A stretch of 64,000 nt of DNA from Ramlibacter tataouinensis (GCF_027941915.1 NZ_CP116009.1:3596001-3660000), one strand, 5' to 3'. Positions 16,083 to 24,596 are shown, counted from the stretch's first letter. Notes: generated by a model from the sequence alone, not told the origin. A program made the numbers and translations.

Positions 16083-17210
16083 CTAGCTCCCCGCTTCGCG
16101 CACGATCAGGATGTCCTTGATCAGCTTGGACACGCCTTGCAGCGCCAGGAGGAAGGCGCCGATCGGAATCATGAGCTTGACCGGCCAGTACTGGACGCCC
16201 CATTCGGTGAACGAGTGCTCTTCGACCCGCACCGCATCCATGGCGAAGCGCGCGCCGGTCCAGAGCATGGTGAGGACGAAGATGAAGAAGAAGACCGACG
16301 TGACGATGTCGGCGATCGCCTTGCCGCGTCGCGAGAAATGCGTGTAGACCACGTCGACGCGCACGTGCTGGTCCTCGCGGTAGGCAAACGCGCCGCTCAG
16401 CATGTACTGCATGCCGAACATGAGGAACATGCTCTCGTGCACCCAGTTGGTCGGTGAATTGAAGATGTACCGGGCCATCACCTCGTAGTAGTAGGCGAAC
16501 ACGGCGATCACCGCCCACCACGCCACGAAGGCGCCGATGCGGGTGTTGAGCCCGTCGATCCAGTCGGTGAAGCGGGTGCGCACCTCCAGCGTGGGGTCCT
16601 GGCCGATACCGCCCTCTTGCACGTCGACGGCCGGCGTTGCCTCGAGGGGCGATGGCCTTTGCCCGGCTCTTTGCCCGGCTTCCAGTGCGCGCCGGCGGCG
16701 CACCAGGCCGGGCAGCAGCGCGGCGTCCACCAGCAGCATCAGCGCGAGCGCCAGGGCCACGTCACGCGTCCGGGAGTGCCACAACTCCGTGACCCCCCTG
16801 GCCTGCTCGAATTCGAGCTGGCGTGCCGCCAGCTCGGCCTGGGCCTTGGCGGCGTCCGCCGGATCGGCTTGGCTCGCGGCGACCTGCGCCGCCTGGAACG
16901 CCGCGAACGTGCGCGACGTGTCCTCGCGCACGTCCCGCACCTGGGCGTTGCAGTAGATGATGGCCAGGAAGACCGGAATGAACACGAATCCCCAGGCGCT
17001 GCGCAGATAGAAGCGATGGATGCCCAGGTAGCCGGCGAGCAGCCAGAACAGGTAGGCGATGCCGAGCACCGGCCGCCCGTCGGGGCGGCGCTTGAGCTGG
17101 CGGGCTGCCAGCCATCCGGCGATGAGGGGAAAGAGAAGAAGTCCCGACCAGTAGAGCCAGTGCGGAAGGATGAAACCGAGGCTGGGCATGTGGAGGTCAG
17201 GCTGACTCAC
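16083..17210 (-). CDS. TRAP small permease (DctQ) with TM2-like N-terminal extension
   Basis: 375 residues, roughly twice the usual DctQ length. Residues ~215-375 are a standard DctQ domain with four helices (RIGAFVAWWAVIAVFAYYYEV, NWVHESMFLMFGMQYMLSGAFA, DQHVRVDVVY). Residues ~10-95 have three hydrophobic stretches and a GIHRFYLRSAWGF motif, as in TM2-domain proteins. A helical, Ala/Gln-rich stretch (~98-140) and a further membrane helix (~150-170) link the two. Two introduced segments add at least four helices to the complex. No frameshift is apparent, so this is a genuine fusion. Reading continues directly into dctM after 4 bases. Confidence 0.88.
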   Translation of the reverse strand: MSQPDLHMPSLGFILPHWLYWSGLLLFPLIAGWLAARQLKRRPDGRPVLGIAYLFWLLAGYLGIHRFYLRSAWGFVFIPVFLAIIYCNAQVRDVREDTSRTFAAFQAAQVAASQADPADAAKAQAELAARQLEFEQARGVTELWHSRTRDVALALALMLLVDAALLPGLVRRRRALEAGQRAGQRPSPLEATPAVDVQEGGIGQDPTLEVRTRFTDWIDGLNTRIGAFVAWWAVIAVFAYYYEVMARYIFNSPTNWVHESMFLMFGMQYMLSGAFAYREDQHVRVDVVYTHFSRRGKAIADIVTSVFFFIFVLTMLWTGARFAMDAVRVEEHSFTEWGVQYWPVKLMIPIGAFLLALQGVSKLIKDILIVREAGS

Positions 17211-17212
17211 GG

Positions 17213-17248
17213 CTCGGGCGCACGATGCATGCGCACCGTGCGCCCGAG
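17213..17248. terminator. Strong intercistronic hairpin between dctP and dctQ
   Basis: CTCGGGCGCACG and CGTGCGCCCGAG form a perfect 12-base-pair GC-rich stem with a 12-base loop, in the 66-base gap between the binding-protein gene and the small-permease gene. There is no T-run, so it is more likely an mRNA-stabilising or attenuating hairpin. Such an element would raise binding-protein levels over the membrane subunits, as is common in importer operons. Confidence 0.6.
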
Positions 17249-17276
17249 TTCGCGGGGTGGGCCGGCGGGCCGGACA

Positions 17277-18422
17277 TCAGACGTCGATCTTCAGCCCCTT
17301 GTACATGTCGGGCGTGACGTAGCCGACCGTGTGGGACTCCATCACCTCCAGCTGCAGCTTGAACAGGCGCGCCGCATCCTTGTCCTTGTTCGCCCACTTG
17401 AACCAGATCGGGACCGCCGTGCGCTGGAACTTGGGCAGGTCCTGGGCGGGCAGGCGGTTGATCTGGACGCCGGCCTTCTCGAACTTGCCCCACGCTTCCA
17501 TGTCGGCCTTCTGGATCGCGCCGTGGTGCTCGTTGGAGTAGACCTGCACTTCGTCGTCCACCCAGCGCTTCATCTTGGGCGACAGCTTGTTCCACACGTC
17601 CATCCGCACCACCAGGTCCATCAGGTCCACCGGCTGGTAGACGGACTCGAGCCCGGGCGGGCCGGTCCAGATGAACTTGGACACCTGCTGGAAGCCCAGG
17701 TCCCAGTTGACCGCGGGGCCGGTGTAGTCGGCCGCCTCGATGGTTCCCTTTTCCAGGGCCGAGAACACTTCGCCGCCCGGCAGCAGCGTCGTCTTGGCGC
17801 CGATGGCGGCGAAGCCTTCCGCGATCATCCCGCCCGGGACGCGCAGCTTCAGGTCCTTGAAATCCTCGATGCTGCGGATCGGCTTCTTGGAGTGGATGAT
17901 GTTGGGTCCGTGGTGGATGCGGTTGACGTAGTACAGGCCCTGCTTGGCGAAGATGTCGCGTGCCGCCTGCAGGCCGCCCTTGCTGTAGAAGAAGATGTCC
18001 CACTCGTGGGGGTAGCGCAGACCCATCAGGTAGGACGACAGGAAGGCGGTCGCCGGAAGCTTGCCGGCCCAGTACAGCGTGAACGAGTTCATCGCCTCGA
18101 GCACGCCGTTCTTGACGCCGTCGAGAAGTTCGAAGTCGCCGACGACCTCCTTGGCGGCGAACGGCCTGAACTCGAGTTCGCCGCCGGTCTTCTCCTTGAT
18201 CGTGGCGCACCAGTTCTTGAAGGTCTGCAGGCCCACGCCGGCGGGCCAGGAGGTCTGCACTTTCCAGATGGTCGTCTCGGCGGCCTGGGCATTTCGCACG
18301 AAGGGTGCGGCGAGGGCCACTGCGGTGCCGGCAGCCGCGGCGCCGCCCGTCTTCAGCAGCGAGCGTCGCGTCGGAGAGGGCTCACTCGGCGACTGTTGCT
18401 TGTCTCGGGATGCAGGATTCAT
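17277..18422 (-). CDS. TRAP transporter substrate-binding protein (DctP/TakP-like), Tat-exported
   Basis: 381 residues. A twin-arginine signal (TRRSLLKTGGAAAAGTAVALA, ending NAQA) directs folded export to the periplasm. The mature part matches the TakP-like, keto-acid-binding branch of DctP: TTIWKVQTSWPAGVGLQTF, GYVTPD near the end, and RVPGGMIAEGFAAIGA containing the conserved arginine that binds the ligand carboxylate. It is first in the leftward TRAP operon and is separated from dctQ by the hairpin at 17213. A carboxylate ligand is expected; further specificity is not readable. Confidence 0.93.
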   Translation of the reverse strand: MNPASRDKQQSPSEPSPTRRSLLKTGGAAAAGTAVALAAPFVRNAQAAETTIWKVQTSWPAGVGLQTFKNWCATIKEKTGGELEFRPFAAKEVVGDFELLDGVKNGVLEAMNSFTLYWAGKLPATAFLSSYLMGLRYPHEWDIFFYSKGGLQAARDIFAKQGLYYVNRIHHGPNIIHSKKPIRSIEDFKDLKLRVPGGMIAEGFAAIGAKTTLLPGGEVFSALEKGTIEAADYTGPAVNWDLGFQQVSKFIWTGPPGLESVYQPVDLMDLVVRMDVWNKLSPKMKRWVDDEVQVYSNEHHGAIQKADMEAWGKFEKAGVQINRLPAQDLPKFQRTAVPIWFKWANKDKDAARLFKLQLEVMESHTVGYVTPDMYKGLKIDV

Positions 18423-18645
18423 TGCGCCTCCTTGACTTGCGGGGAAGCACGCCTCTGCTGAGAGAACGGCGCGATCATCTTGCGCCTCGCCGCAGAAACG
18501 TCGGAACTAGGGCAAACGCGAACCCGCGGCATGGCCGCGCTGGGGTGTGTGCACTGGTCGCCGTTACGGAAGCCGAGCGGCCAGCGCGGCGCGGTTCAAC
18601 GACGCTCTGCCGTGAATACGGATGAGGCGATAGGAAGCGCCGCCC

Positions 18646-19440
18646 CTAGATGCCCCCGTACCAGCTGTAGCCCAGATCCTCCCAGTAACCGCCGCGCCCG
18701 CGCCCCAGGGCCGCGAAGCTGTCCACCAGTTCGATCCGCTGCACGTACTTGGGCTGCTTGTAGCCCAGCTGGCGCTCGACGCGCACGCGCAGCGGCGCCC
18801 CGTTCTCCACCGGGAGCCGACGGCCGTTGAGATCCCAGGCCAGCAGGGTCTGCTCGTGGTAGGCGTCGTCCATGTCCACGCTCTCGTAGTAGGGGGCCCG
18901 GTAGTCGCCCTCGTCCATGACGTCCATGCAGTGGAAGACCACGTAGCGTGCCTGCGGTCTCGCGCCGACGAGTTGCAGCACGTGCGAAAGGCGCACGCCG
19001 GTCCATTGGCCGATGCAGCTCCAGCCTTCGACACAGTCGTGGCGCGTGATCTGCGTTCTCGAGGGCATGGCGCGCAACTGCGCCAGCGTGAACGATCCCG
19101 GGCGCTCGACCAGGCCGTCCACCTGCAGCCGCCAGTTCGCGAATCCGTCCCGCAGGTGCGCCGAGTAGGTCTCGCCGACCGGCCGGGTCGTGCCGTTGGG
19201 GCGGAACACCGGCGCGATGTCGGCGGGCGTGAATTCCTGCGCCATCGCCCGCCCCGCAAGGGCGCGCTGCACGCGACGCGTCAGCGCCTCGGCGCTGCCC
19301 AGCACGCGCACGGCCCGCTCGTCATGGCTCAGGGCGTCGCAGCCGGCGAGCGCTCCGCCCGCGACCGCGGCAAGGCCGGCGCGCAGCAACCGTCGGCGTT
19401 CGCGGCGGTGTTCGAAGGGGGGGTTCCTGACGGGCCTCAT
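18646..19440 (-). CDS. YedY/sulfite-oxidase-fold molybdopterin oxidoreductase, Tat lipoprotein-like
   Basis: 264 residues. The N-terminus has an RR-rich region followed by a hydrophobic stretch and a lipobox (GGALAGC, Cys34), suggesting Tat export and lipid anchoring. The SUOX-fold core contains HDCVEGWSCIGQW. C136 corresponds to the molybdenum-ligand cysteine of YedY-type proteins. Later blocks (YVVFHCMDV, LLAWDLNGRRLPVENGAPLRV, LGYKQPKYVQRIELV) are typical of the fold. The start overlaps the end of the cytochrome b gene by 4 bases, giving a YedYZ-like pair in which the membrane cytochrome exchanges electrons with the periplasmic enzyme. The substrate (sulfoxide, sulfite or other) is not determined. 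Confidence 0.88.
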   Translation of the reverse strand: MRPVRNPPFEHRRERRRLLRAGLAAVAGGALAGCDALSHDERAVRVLGSAEALTRRVQRALAGRAMAQEFTPADIAPVFRPNGTTRPVGETYSAHLRDGFANWRLQVDGLVERPGSFTLAQLRAMPSRTQITRHDCVEGWSCIGQWTGVRLSHVLQLVGARPQARYVVFHCMDVMDEGDYRAPYYESVDMDDAYHEQTLLAWDLNGRRLPVENGAPLRVRVERQLGYKQPKYVQRIELVDSFAALGRGRGGYWEDLGYSWYGGI

Positions 19441-20246
19441 CGGGGGAGCCTCCAGTAGCCGGTGACCATCGAACGCAGGTTGTTGACCAGCCCGGTGACG
19501 ACCACCTCGAAGACGTGCACGAGCACGAAGGCGATCAGCAGCAGCGCGCCGGCGAAGTGCAGCGTGCGCGCGGCCTGTCGGCCGCCGAGCCAGTCGACCC
19601 AGCCGGGGAGCGCGGCATTGAGCCACGGCGACATGGCCAGGCCGCACAGGATGAGCAGGGGCAGGACGATGAACACGATGGAGAGATACGCGATGTTCTG
19701 CATCACGTTGTAGCGGAGCGCCGCCTCGCCGGTCGGATGCCGCAGCAGCAGGTGGTCGACCACGGAGCGCCCGATCCCGCGCCACTCGCGGCCCGTCGGC
19801 ACCAGATCGCGCTGCAGATGCCCGCTGAAGATCGTCCACAGGAGGTAGGCCACGCCATTGAGGACGAACAGCCAGGCGAAGAAGAAGTGCCACAGCCGGC
19901 CCAAGGCGAGCCACTGGCCGTCCGGGATCGTGGCCCAGGACGGAAAGCCCCGCGCCACTTCGGCGCCATCCGGACCGCGTGAGACGCCGAGCACGCCGTG
20001 GGTGGGGAACTCATGGGCGCCGACCCGCGTGATGCCCACCAGCCGGTCGCCGTTCCGGCGCTGGCCGATCTCGAGCACGCGGGTTTCCGGCCGCGAGTCC
20101 TTGCCCCAGTAGAGCGCAGGATGGGCGTTGAAGATCTGCAAGCCGCTGCCCAGCAGCGCCAGCACGCAGACGACGTTGACCCAATGCATGATCCGCACCG
20201 GCAGCCGGTGCCGGTAGATCACGGCGGGAGCGGGACCGGATGCCAT
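19437..20246 (-). CDS. Cytochrome b561-type membrane electron carrier
   Basis: 269 residues, four to five membrane helices. Candidate heme-ligand histidines are H21 (VRIMHWVNVV), the RLWHFFFAW helix, LHFAGALLL and VLVHVFEVV. A soluble loop (~45-115) lies between the first helices. It belongs to the Ni/Fe-hydrogenase b-type/cytochrome b561 group. Its ATGA overlap with the molybdoprotein gene shows the two are a unit, linking the periplasmic molybdoenzyme to the quinone pool. The ATG at 20246 is chosen because the protein then starts just before the first helix. Confidence 0.87.
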   Translation of the reverse strand: MASGPAPAVIYRHRLPVRIMHWVNVVCVLALLGSGLQIFNAHPALYWGKDSRPETRVLEIGQRRNGDRLVGITRVGAHEFPTHGVLGVSRGPDGAEVARGFPSWATIPDGQWLALGRLWHFFFAWLFVLNGVAYLLWTIFSGHLQRDLVPTGREWRGIGRSVVDHLLLRHPTGEAALRYNVMQNIAYLSIVFIVLPLLILCGLAMSPWLNAALPGWVDWLGGRQAARTLHFAGALLLIAFVLVHVFEVVVTGLVNNLRSMVTGYWRLPR

Positions 20247-20380
20247 GGAAGCCTCCCCGGTGGATGCCCAAGCGAAGCGTGCGCAAACGAGCACTCTTCA
20301 TACCGCGGCGCACCGGGCCGGTCAACTGCCGCGCACGCGTGGATTCGAATCACTCATCGGTTGGGGATGCGGGCGGGTGC

Positions 20381-21196
20381 TCAGGTGGGTCCGGCCCCAG
20401 CTTGCAGCCGTCGCGAGACCTCGCGCGCCGCTTCGCGCAGCGCCGGCAACATGGTCTCCTGCATCTGCCGCGGCGCCGTACGGTTGGCCTGACCACTGAT
20501 GTTGAGCGCTGCGATGGTGCGGCCGGCGCGGTCGATCACCGGCGCGGCGATCGACACGAGGCCTTCCTCCAGCTCCTGGTTGACCAGGCACCAGCCCTGG
20601 CGGCGTGCCTGCTGCACCTTGGCCAGGAGCGCATCGATGTCCACCACCGTGTGCCGTGTGCGCGCCTCGAGCATGGTGGACTTGAGCAACCCGACCACCT
20701 CATCGTCCGGCCGGCCCGCCAGCAGCATGCGCCCGATCGAAGTGCAGTAAGCCGGCAGGCGTGAGCCGATCCCGAGACCGTTGCGCATGATCTTGCGGGT
20801 CGATACGCGCAGCACGTACACGATGTCGGTGCCTTCCAGTACCCCGGCGGAGCACGACTCCTTCACCTGCTCCACCAGCGCCTCCATCACCGGCTCGGCC
20901 ACGTTCCACATCGGCATCGAGGAGAGATAGGCAAAGCCCAGGTCCAGGATGCGCGGCGTCAGCGCGAATTGCCGCTCATCGCTCTCCACGTAGCCCAGCG
21001 CCTGCAAGGTGAGCAGGATGCGGCGGGCACCGGCGCGGGTGAGGCCGGTGCGGGCGGCCACCTGGGTCAGGGTCTGGCGCGGCGCGTCGGCGCTGAACGA
21101 GCGGATCACTTCCAGCCCGCGCGCGAACGATTGCACATAAGCGTCCCCCGGTCGCGGGTCGGGGGTGGCGTTCGGGCGGGCGCTGGCGGTGGGCAT
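20381..21196 (-). CDS. IclR-family regulator, PcaR/PobR-like
   Basis: 271 residues. The N-terminal winged helix is at ~27-90 (YVQSFARGLEVIRSFSADAPRQT, TGLTRAGARRILLTLQALGYV). The IclR effector domain follows (FALTPRILDLGFAYLSS, RLPAYCTSIGRMLLAG, WCLVNQELEEGLVSIAAPV). Those blocks are particularly close to PcaR/PcaU/PobR regulators of the beta-ketoadipate pathway. It is divergent from pcaI, with a repeated GTTCG-type operator between them. It is likely an activator or repressor of the pcaIJ-pcaF operon responding to beta-ketoadipate or a related acid (family knowledge plus context). Confidence 0.92.
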   Translation of the reverse strand: MPTASARPNATPDPRPGDAYVQSFARGLEVIRSFSADAPRQTLTQVAARTGLTRAGARRILLTLQALGYVESDERQFALTPRILDLGFAYLSSMPMWNVAEPVMEALVEQVKESCSAGVLEGTDIVYVLRVSTRKIMRNGLGIGSRLPAYCTSIGRMLLAGRPDDEVVGLLKSTMLEARTRHTVVDIDALLAKVQQARRQGWCLVNQELEEGLVSIAAPVIDRAGRTIAALNISGQANRTAPRQMQETMLPALREAAREVSRRLQAGAGPT

Positions 21197-21212
21197 GTAG
21201 AATTCATTATAC

Positions 21213-21235
21213 GAACAAGTGTTCGCATGGCGAAC
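21213..21235. promoter_or_regulatory. IclR-type operator with three half-sites upstream of pcaI
   Basis: GAACAAGTGTTC (21213-21224) and GTTCGCATGGCGAAC (21221-21235) are two overlapping inverted repeats sharing the GTTC core. This gives three GTTCG-type half-sites in a row. Triplicated half-sites are the known architecture for PcaU/PobR-type IclR regulators. The site sits 17 bases from the regulator ATG and 44 bases from the pcaI ATG. Confidence 0.55.
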
Positions 21236-21278
21236 ATTCTTTCTGCCAAGGGCTGCAACAGCCCATTCAAGGAATTCC

Positions 21279-21980
21279 ATGATCAACAAGATCGCGGCCT
21301 CCGTGGCGGAGGCACTGGCCGGCGTGAAGGACGGCGCCACGGTCCTGATCGGCGGCTTCGGCACGGCGGGCATCCCGGGCGAGCTGATCGACGGGCTGAT
21401 CGAGCAGGGGGCCAGGGACCTCACGGTGGTCAACAACAACGCGGGCAACGCCGACCAGGGCCTGGCGGCCCTGCTCAAGACCGGCTGCGTGCGCAAGATC
21501 ATCTGCAGCTTCCCGCGCCAGGTGGACAGCTGGGTGTTCGACGAGCTGTACCGCGCCGGCAGGATCGAGCTGGAGCTGGTGCCCCAGGGCAACCTGGCCG
21601 AGCGCATCCGCGCGGCCGGCGCCGGCATCGGCGCCTTCTTCTGCCCCACCGCCTTCGGCACCGAACTGGCCAAGGGCAAGGAGACGCGCGAGATCGACGG
21701 CCGGCAGTACGTCCTGGAGTACCCCATCCACGGCGACGTGGCGCTGATCAAGGCGGAAGCCGGCGACCGTTGGGGCAACCTGGTGTACCGCAAGTCGGCG
21801 CGCAACTTCGGCCCGGTGATGGCCACCGCCGCCAGGCACACGGTGGCCACCGTGTTCGAGCTCAAGGAACTGGGCGAACTCGATCCGGAAGCGATCGTCA
21901 CCCCCGGCATCTACGTGAGCAGGATCGTGAAGATCCCGCGGGTGGCGACGCAGGCGGGCGGATTCAGGAAGGCTGCATGA
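21279..21980 (+). CDS. pcaI: 3-oxoadipate CoA-transferase subunit A
   Basis: 233 residues, class I CoA-transferase alpha subunit. It has the glycine-rich GGFGTAGIPGELIDGL motif and NNNAGNADQGLAALL, and ends in the family-typical IVTPGIYVSRIV. With PcaJ it moves CoA from succinyl-CoA to 3-oxoadipate in the beta-ketoadipate pathway. A 3-oxoacid (SCOT-type) specificity cannot be excluded. The ATG at 21279 has GGAATT upstream and gives the usual MINKIAAS start. It overlaps pcaJ (ATG at 21977). The next genes encode thiolase, SDR and Bug proteins. Confidence 0.9.
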   Translation: MINKIAASVAEALAGVKDGATVLIGGFGTAGIPGELIDGLIEQGARDLTVVNNNAGNADQGLAALLKTGCVRKIICSFPRQVDSWVFDELYRAGRIELELVPQGNLAERIRAAGAGIGAFFCPTAFGTELAKGKETREIDGRQYVLEYPIHGDVALIKAEAGDRWGNLVYRKSARNFGPVMATAARHTVATVFELKELGELDPEAIVTPGIYVSRIVKIPRVATQAGGFRKAA

Positions 21981-22636
21981 TGAACGCCGCGAACTACCAG
22001 AAGCGAACCAAGGACGAACTGGCCCGGCGCGTGGCGCAGGACATCCACGACGGTGCCTACGTGAACCTGGGCATCGGCATGCCGACCACCGTCGCCAACC
22101 ACATCCCGGCCGGCCGCGAGGTGATCCTGCAAAGCGAGAACGGCATCCTGGGCATGGGCCCGGCGCCGGCTTCGGGCCAGGAGGACTACGACCTGATCAA
22201 CGCGGGCAAGCAGCCGGTCACCCTGCTGGCGGGCGGCTCGTATTTCCACCACGCCGACTCCTTCGCGATGATGCGGGGCGGCCACCTCGACATCTGCGTG
22301 CTGGGCGCTTTCCAGGTGTCCGCCCGCGGCGACCTGGCCAACTGGAGCACCGGCGAGCCGGGCGCCATCCCGGCCGTCGGTGGCGCCATGGACCTGGCCA
22401 TCGGCGCCAAGCAGACCTGGGTGATGATGGATCTGCTGAGCAAGGCCGGCGACAGCAAGGTCGTCGAGCGCTGCACCTACCCGCTGACCGGCATCGCCTG
22501 CGTCAAGCGCATCTACACCGACCTGTGCACGCTCGAATGCACGCCGCAGGGCCTGCGCCTGATCGACGCCGTCGAGGGCCTGTCCCGCGAGGAACTGGAG
22601 CGCCTGATCAACCTGCCGATCGCGGCCCCGATCTGA
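21977..22636 (+). CDS. pcaJ: 3-oxoadipate CoA-transferase subunit B
   Basis: 219 residues. The catalytic glutamate that forms the glutamyl-CoA thioester is E54 in LQSENGILGMGP. Other blocks: YVNLGIGMPTTVANH, RGGHLDICVLGAFQVS and GDLANWSTGEPGAIPAVGGAMDL, all typical of the beta subunit. It starts 4 bases inside the end of pcaI and is followed after 9 bases by pcaF. Assignment to 3-oxoadipate rather than acetoacetate rests on linkage with pcaF and the PcaR-like regulator. Confidence 0.9.
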   Translation: MMNAANYQKRTKDELARRVAQDIHDGAYVNLGIGMPTTVANHIPAGREVILQSENGILGMGPAPASGQEDYDLINAGKQPVTLLAGGSYFHHADSFAMMRGGHLDICVLGAFQVSARGDLANWSTGEPGAIPAVGGAMDLAIGAKQTWVMMDLLSKAGDSKVVERCTYPLTGIACVKRIYTDLCTLECTPQGLRLIDAVEGLSREELERLINLPIAAPI

Positions 22637-22645
22637 AGGACCCCC

Positions 22646-23851
22646 ATGACCCGACAAGCTTTCATCTGCGATGCGATCCGCACGCCGTTCGGCCGCTATG
22701 GCGGCGCGCTGTCCTCGGTGCGCGCCGACGACCTGGCCGCCCTTCCGCTGAAGGCGCTGATGGCGCGCAACCCCAAGGTCGACTGGCAGGCGGTGACGGA
22801 CGTGATCTACGGCTGCGCCAACCAGGCCGGCGAAGACAACCGCAACGTGGCCCGCATGGCCGCGCTGCTGGCCGGACTGCCGATGGACGTGCCCGGCGCC
22901 ACCGTCAACCGCCTGTGCGGCTCCGGCCTGGATGCGGTCGGCACGGCGGCCCGGGCGATCAAGGCCGGCGAGGCGGGCTTGATGATCGCCGGCGGCGTCG
23001 AGAGCATGAGCCGAGCGCCCTTCGTCATGCCCAAGGCCGACAAGGCGTTCTCGCGCGCCAACAACGTGTACGACACGACGATCGGCTGGCGCTTCGTCAA
23101 CAAGCTGATGCAGCAGCAGTACGGCATCGACTCCATGCCCGAGACGGCGGAGAACGTCGCGGTCGACCACCAGATCGAGCGCGAGGCGCAGGACCGGATG
23201 GCGCTGGCGTCGCAAACCAAAGCGCTGGCGGCGCAGAAGCGCGGCTACTTCGATGCCGAGATCACGCCGGTGACCATCCCGCAGAAGAAGGGCGACGCCG
23301 TCATCGTGAGCAAGGACGAGCACCCGCGGGAGACCTCGCTGGAGGCCCTGGCCAAGCTCAAGGGCGTTGTGCGTCCCGATGGCACCGTCACCGCGGGCAA
23401 CGCCAGCGGCGTCAACGACGGTGCCTGCGCGCTGCTGATCGCCGACGAAGCGACGGCGGCCAGCCATGGCCTGACACCGCGCGCCCGCATCGTGGGCATG
23501 GCCACCGCCGGCGTGGCGCCGCGGGTGATGGGCATCGGTCCGGCCCCGGCCACGCAGAAGGTGCTGGCGCTCACCGGACTGGCGCTCGAGCAGATCGACG
23601 TGATCGAGCTCAACGAAGCGTTCGCGGCGCAAGGGCTGGCGGTGCTGCGCATGCTGGGCCTGGGGGACGACGATCCGCGCGTCAATCCGAACGGCGGTGC
23701 GATCGCGCTGGGCCATCCCCTGGGCGCCTCCGGCGCGCGCCTGGCGACGACCGCGGTCAACCAGCTCCATGCGAGCGGCGGCCGCTACGCGCTGTGCACG
23801 ATGTGCATCGGCGTGGGGCAGGGCATCGCCGTGATCCTGGAGCGCGTCTGA
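22646..23851 (+). CDS. pcaF: 3-oxoadipyl-CoA thiolase
   Basis: 401 residues, full-length thiolase. The nucleophile is C91 (TVNRLCGSGLDA), the histidine is in NPNGGAIALGHPLGASG and the second cysteine is in CTMCIGVGQG. The DNRNVARMAALLAGLP and DTTIGWRFVN stretches match PcaF/PaaJ-type 3-oxoadipyl-CoA thiolases better than PhaA-type enzymes. It cleaves 3-oxoadipyl-CoA to succinyl-CoA and acetyl-CoA, the last step of the beta-ketoadipate pathway. No ring-cleavage genes are in this window, so upstream steps must be elsewhere or this set serves another dicarboxylate. Confidence 0.92.
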   Translation: MTRQAFICDAIRTPFGRYGGALSSVRADDLAALPLKALMARNPKVDWQAVTDVIYGCANQAGEDNRNVARMAALLAGLPMDVPGATVNRLCGSGLDAVGTAARAIKAGEAGLMIAGGVESMSRAPFVMPKADKAFSRANNVYDTTIGWRFVNKLMQQQYGIDSMPETAENVAVDHQIEREAQDRMALASQTKALAAQKRGYFDAEITPVTIPQKKGDAVIVSKDEHPRETSLEALAKLKGVVRPDGTVTAGNASGVNDGACALLIADEATAASHGLTPRARIVGMATAGVAPRVMGIGPAPATQKVLALTGLALEQIDVIELNEAFAAQGLAVLRMLGLGDDDPRVNPNGGAIALGHPLGASGARLATTAVNQLHASGGRYALCTMCIGVGQGIAVILERV

Positions 23852-23852
23852 C

Positions 23853-24575
23853 ATGCAGGAAGCAACCCTGGTCACCGGCGGCAGTTCCGGCATCGGGCGC
23901 GCCATCTGCGAAGGCCTGCTGGCGCAGGGCCGCACGGTGGTGAACCTCGACTACCAGCGGCCCGCGTGGTCGCACGAGCGCCTGGTGTCCTTCCAGGCCG
24001 ACCTCACCAGCGAAGCGCAAACGCTCGAACGCGCAGCCGAGATCGCGCGCGCATTCGACATCACGGCGCTCGTGAACAATGCCGGCGCGACGCGGCCCGG
24101 CTCCATCGACACGCAGACGGCCGCCGACCTGGCCTACGTCCATGCGCTGACGCTGCAGGCGACGATGCTGCTCACCCAGGCCTTCCTGCCGGCGCTGCGC
24201 GCCAGCGGCCGCGGGCGTGTCGTCAACATGGCGTCGCGGGCGGCGCTCGGCAAGACCGAGCGCATCGCCTACTCGGCCGCCAAGGCGGGGCTCGTCGGCA
24301 TGACCCGCACCATGGCGATGGAGCTCGGGGCCGACGGCATCACCGTCAACGCCATTGCGCCCGGCCCGATCGCCACGGAGCTGTTCCGCCAGAGCAACCC
24401 CGAAGGCGCGCCGCGCACGCAGCGCATCCTGGACAGCATCGTCGTCAAGCGCATGGGCACCCCGGAGGATGTCGCACGCGCGGCGCTGTTTTTCCTCGCT
24501 CCGGACAATGGCTTCATCACCGGCCAGGTGCTCTACGTCTGTGGCGGCACCACCCTTGGACTCGCTCCCGTCTGA
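23853..24575 (+). CDS. SDR-family oxidoreductase (3-oxoacyl-ACP-reductase-like)
   Basis: 240 residues, classical SDR. The cofactor motif is TGGSSGIG, followed by NNAGATRPG, catalytic serine in VVNMASRAA, YSAAK as the Tyr-Lys pair, and NAIAPGPIATELFRQ. It starts 1 base after the pcaF stop. It may reduce or oxidise a hydroxyacid or hydroxyacyl intermediate feeding the beta-ketoadipate step, or generate the ketone substrate. Cofactor preference is uncertain; there is no clear acid at the end of strand 2 apart from NLDYQRP, which hints at NAD. Confidence 0.9.
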   Translation: MQEATLVTGGSSGIGRAICEGLLAQGRTVVNLDYQRPAWSHERLVSFQADLTSEAQTLERAAEIARAFDITALVNNAGATRPGSIDTQTAADLAYVHALTLQATMLLTQAFLPALRASGRGRVVNMASRAALGKTERIAYSAAKAGLVGMTRTMAMELGADGITVNAIAPGPIATELFRQSNPEGAPRTQRILDSIVVKRMGTPEDVARAALFFLAPDNGFITGQVLYVCGGTTLGLAPV

Positions 24576-24596
24576 ATTCACCAAGAGGACCCTTCC

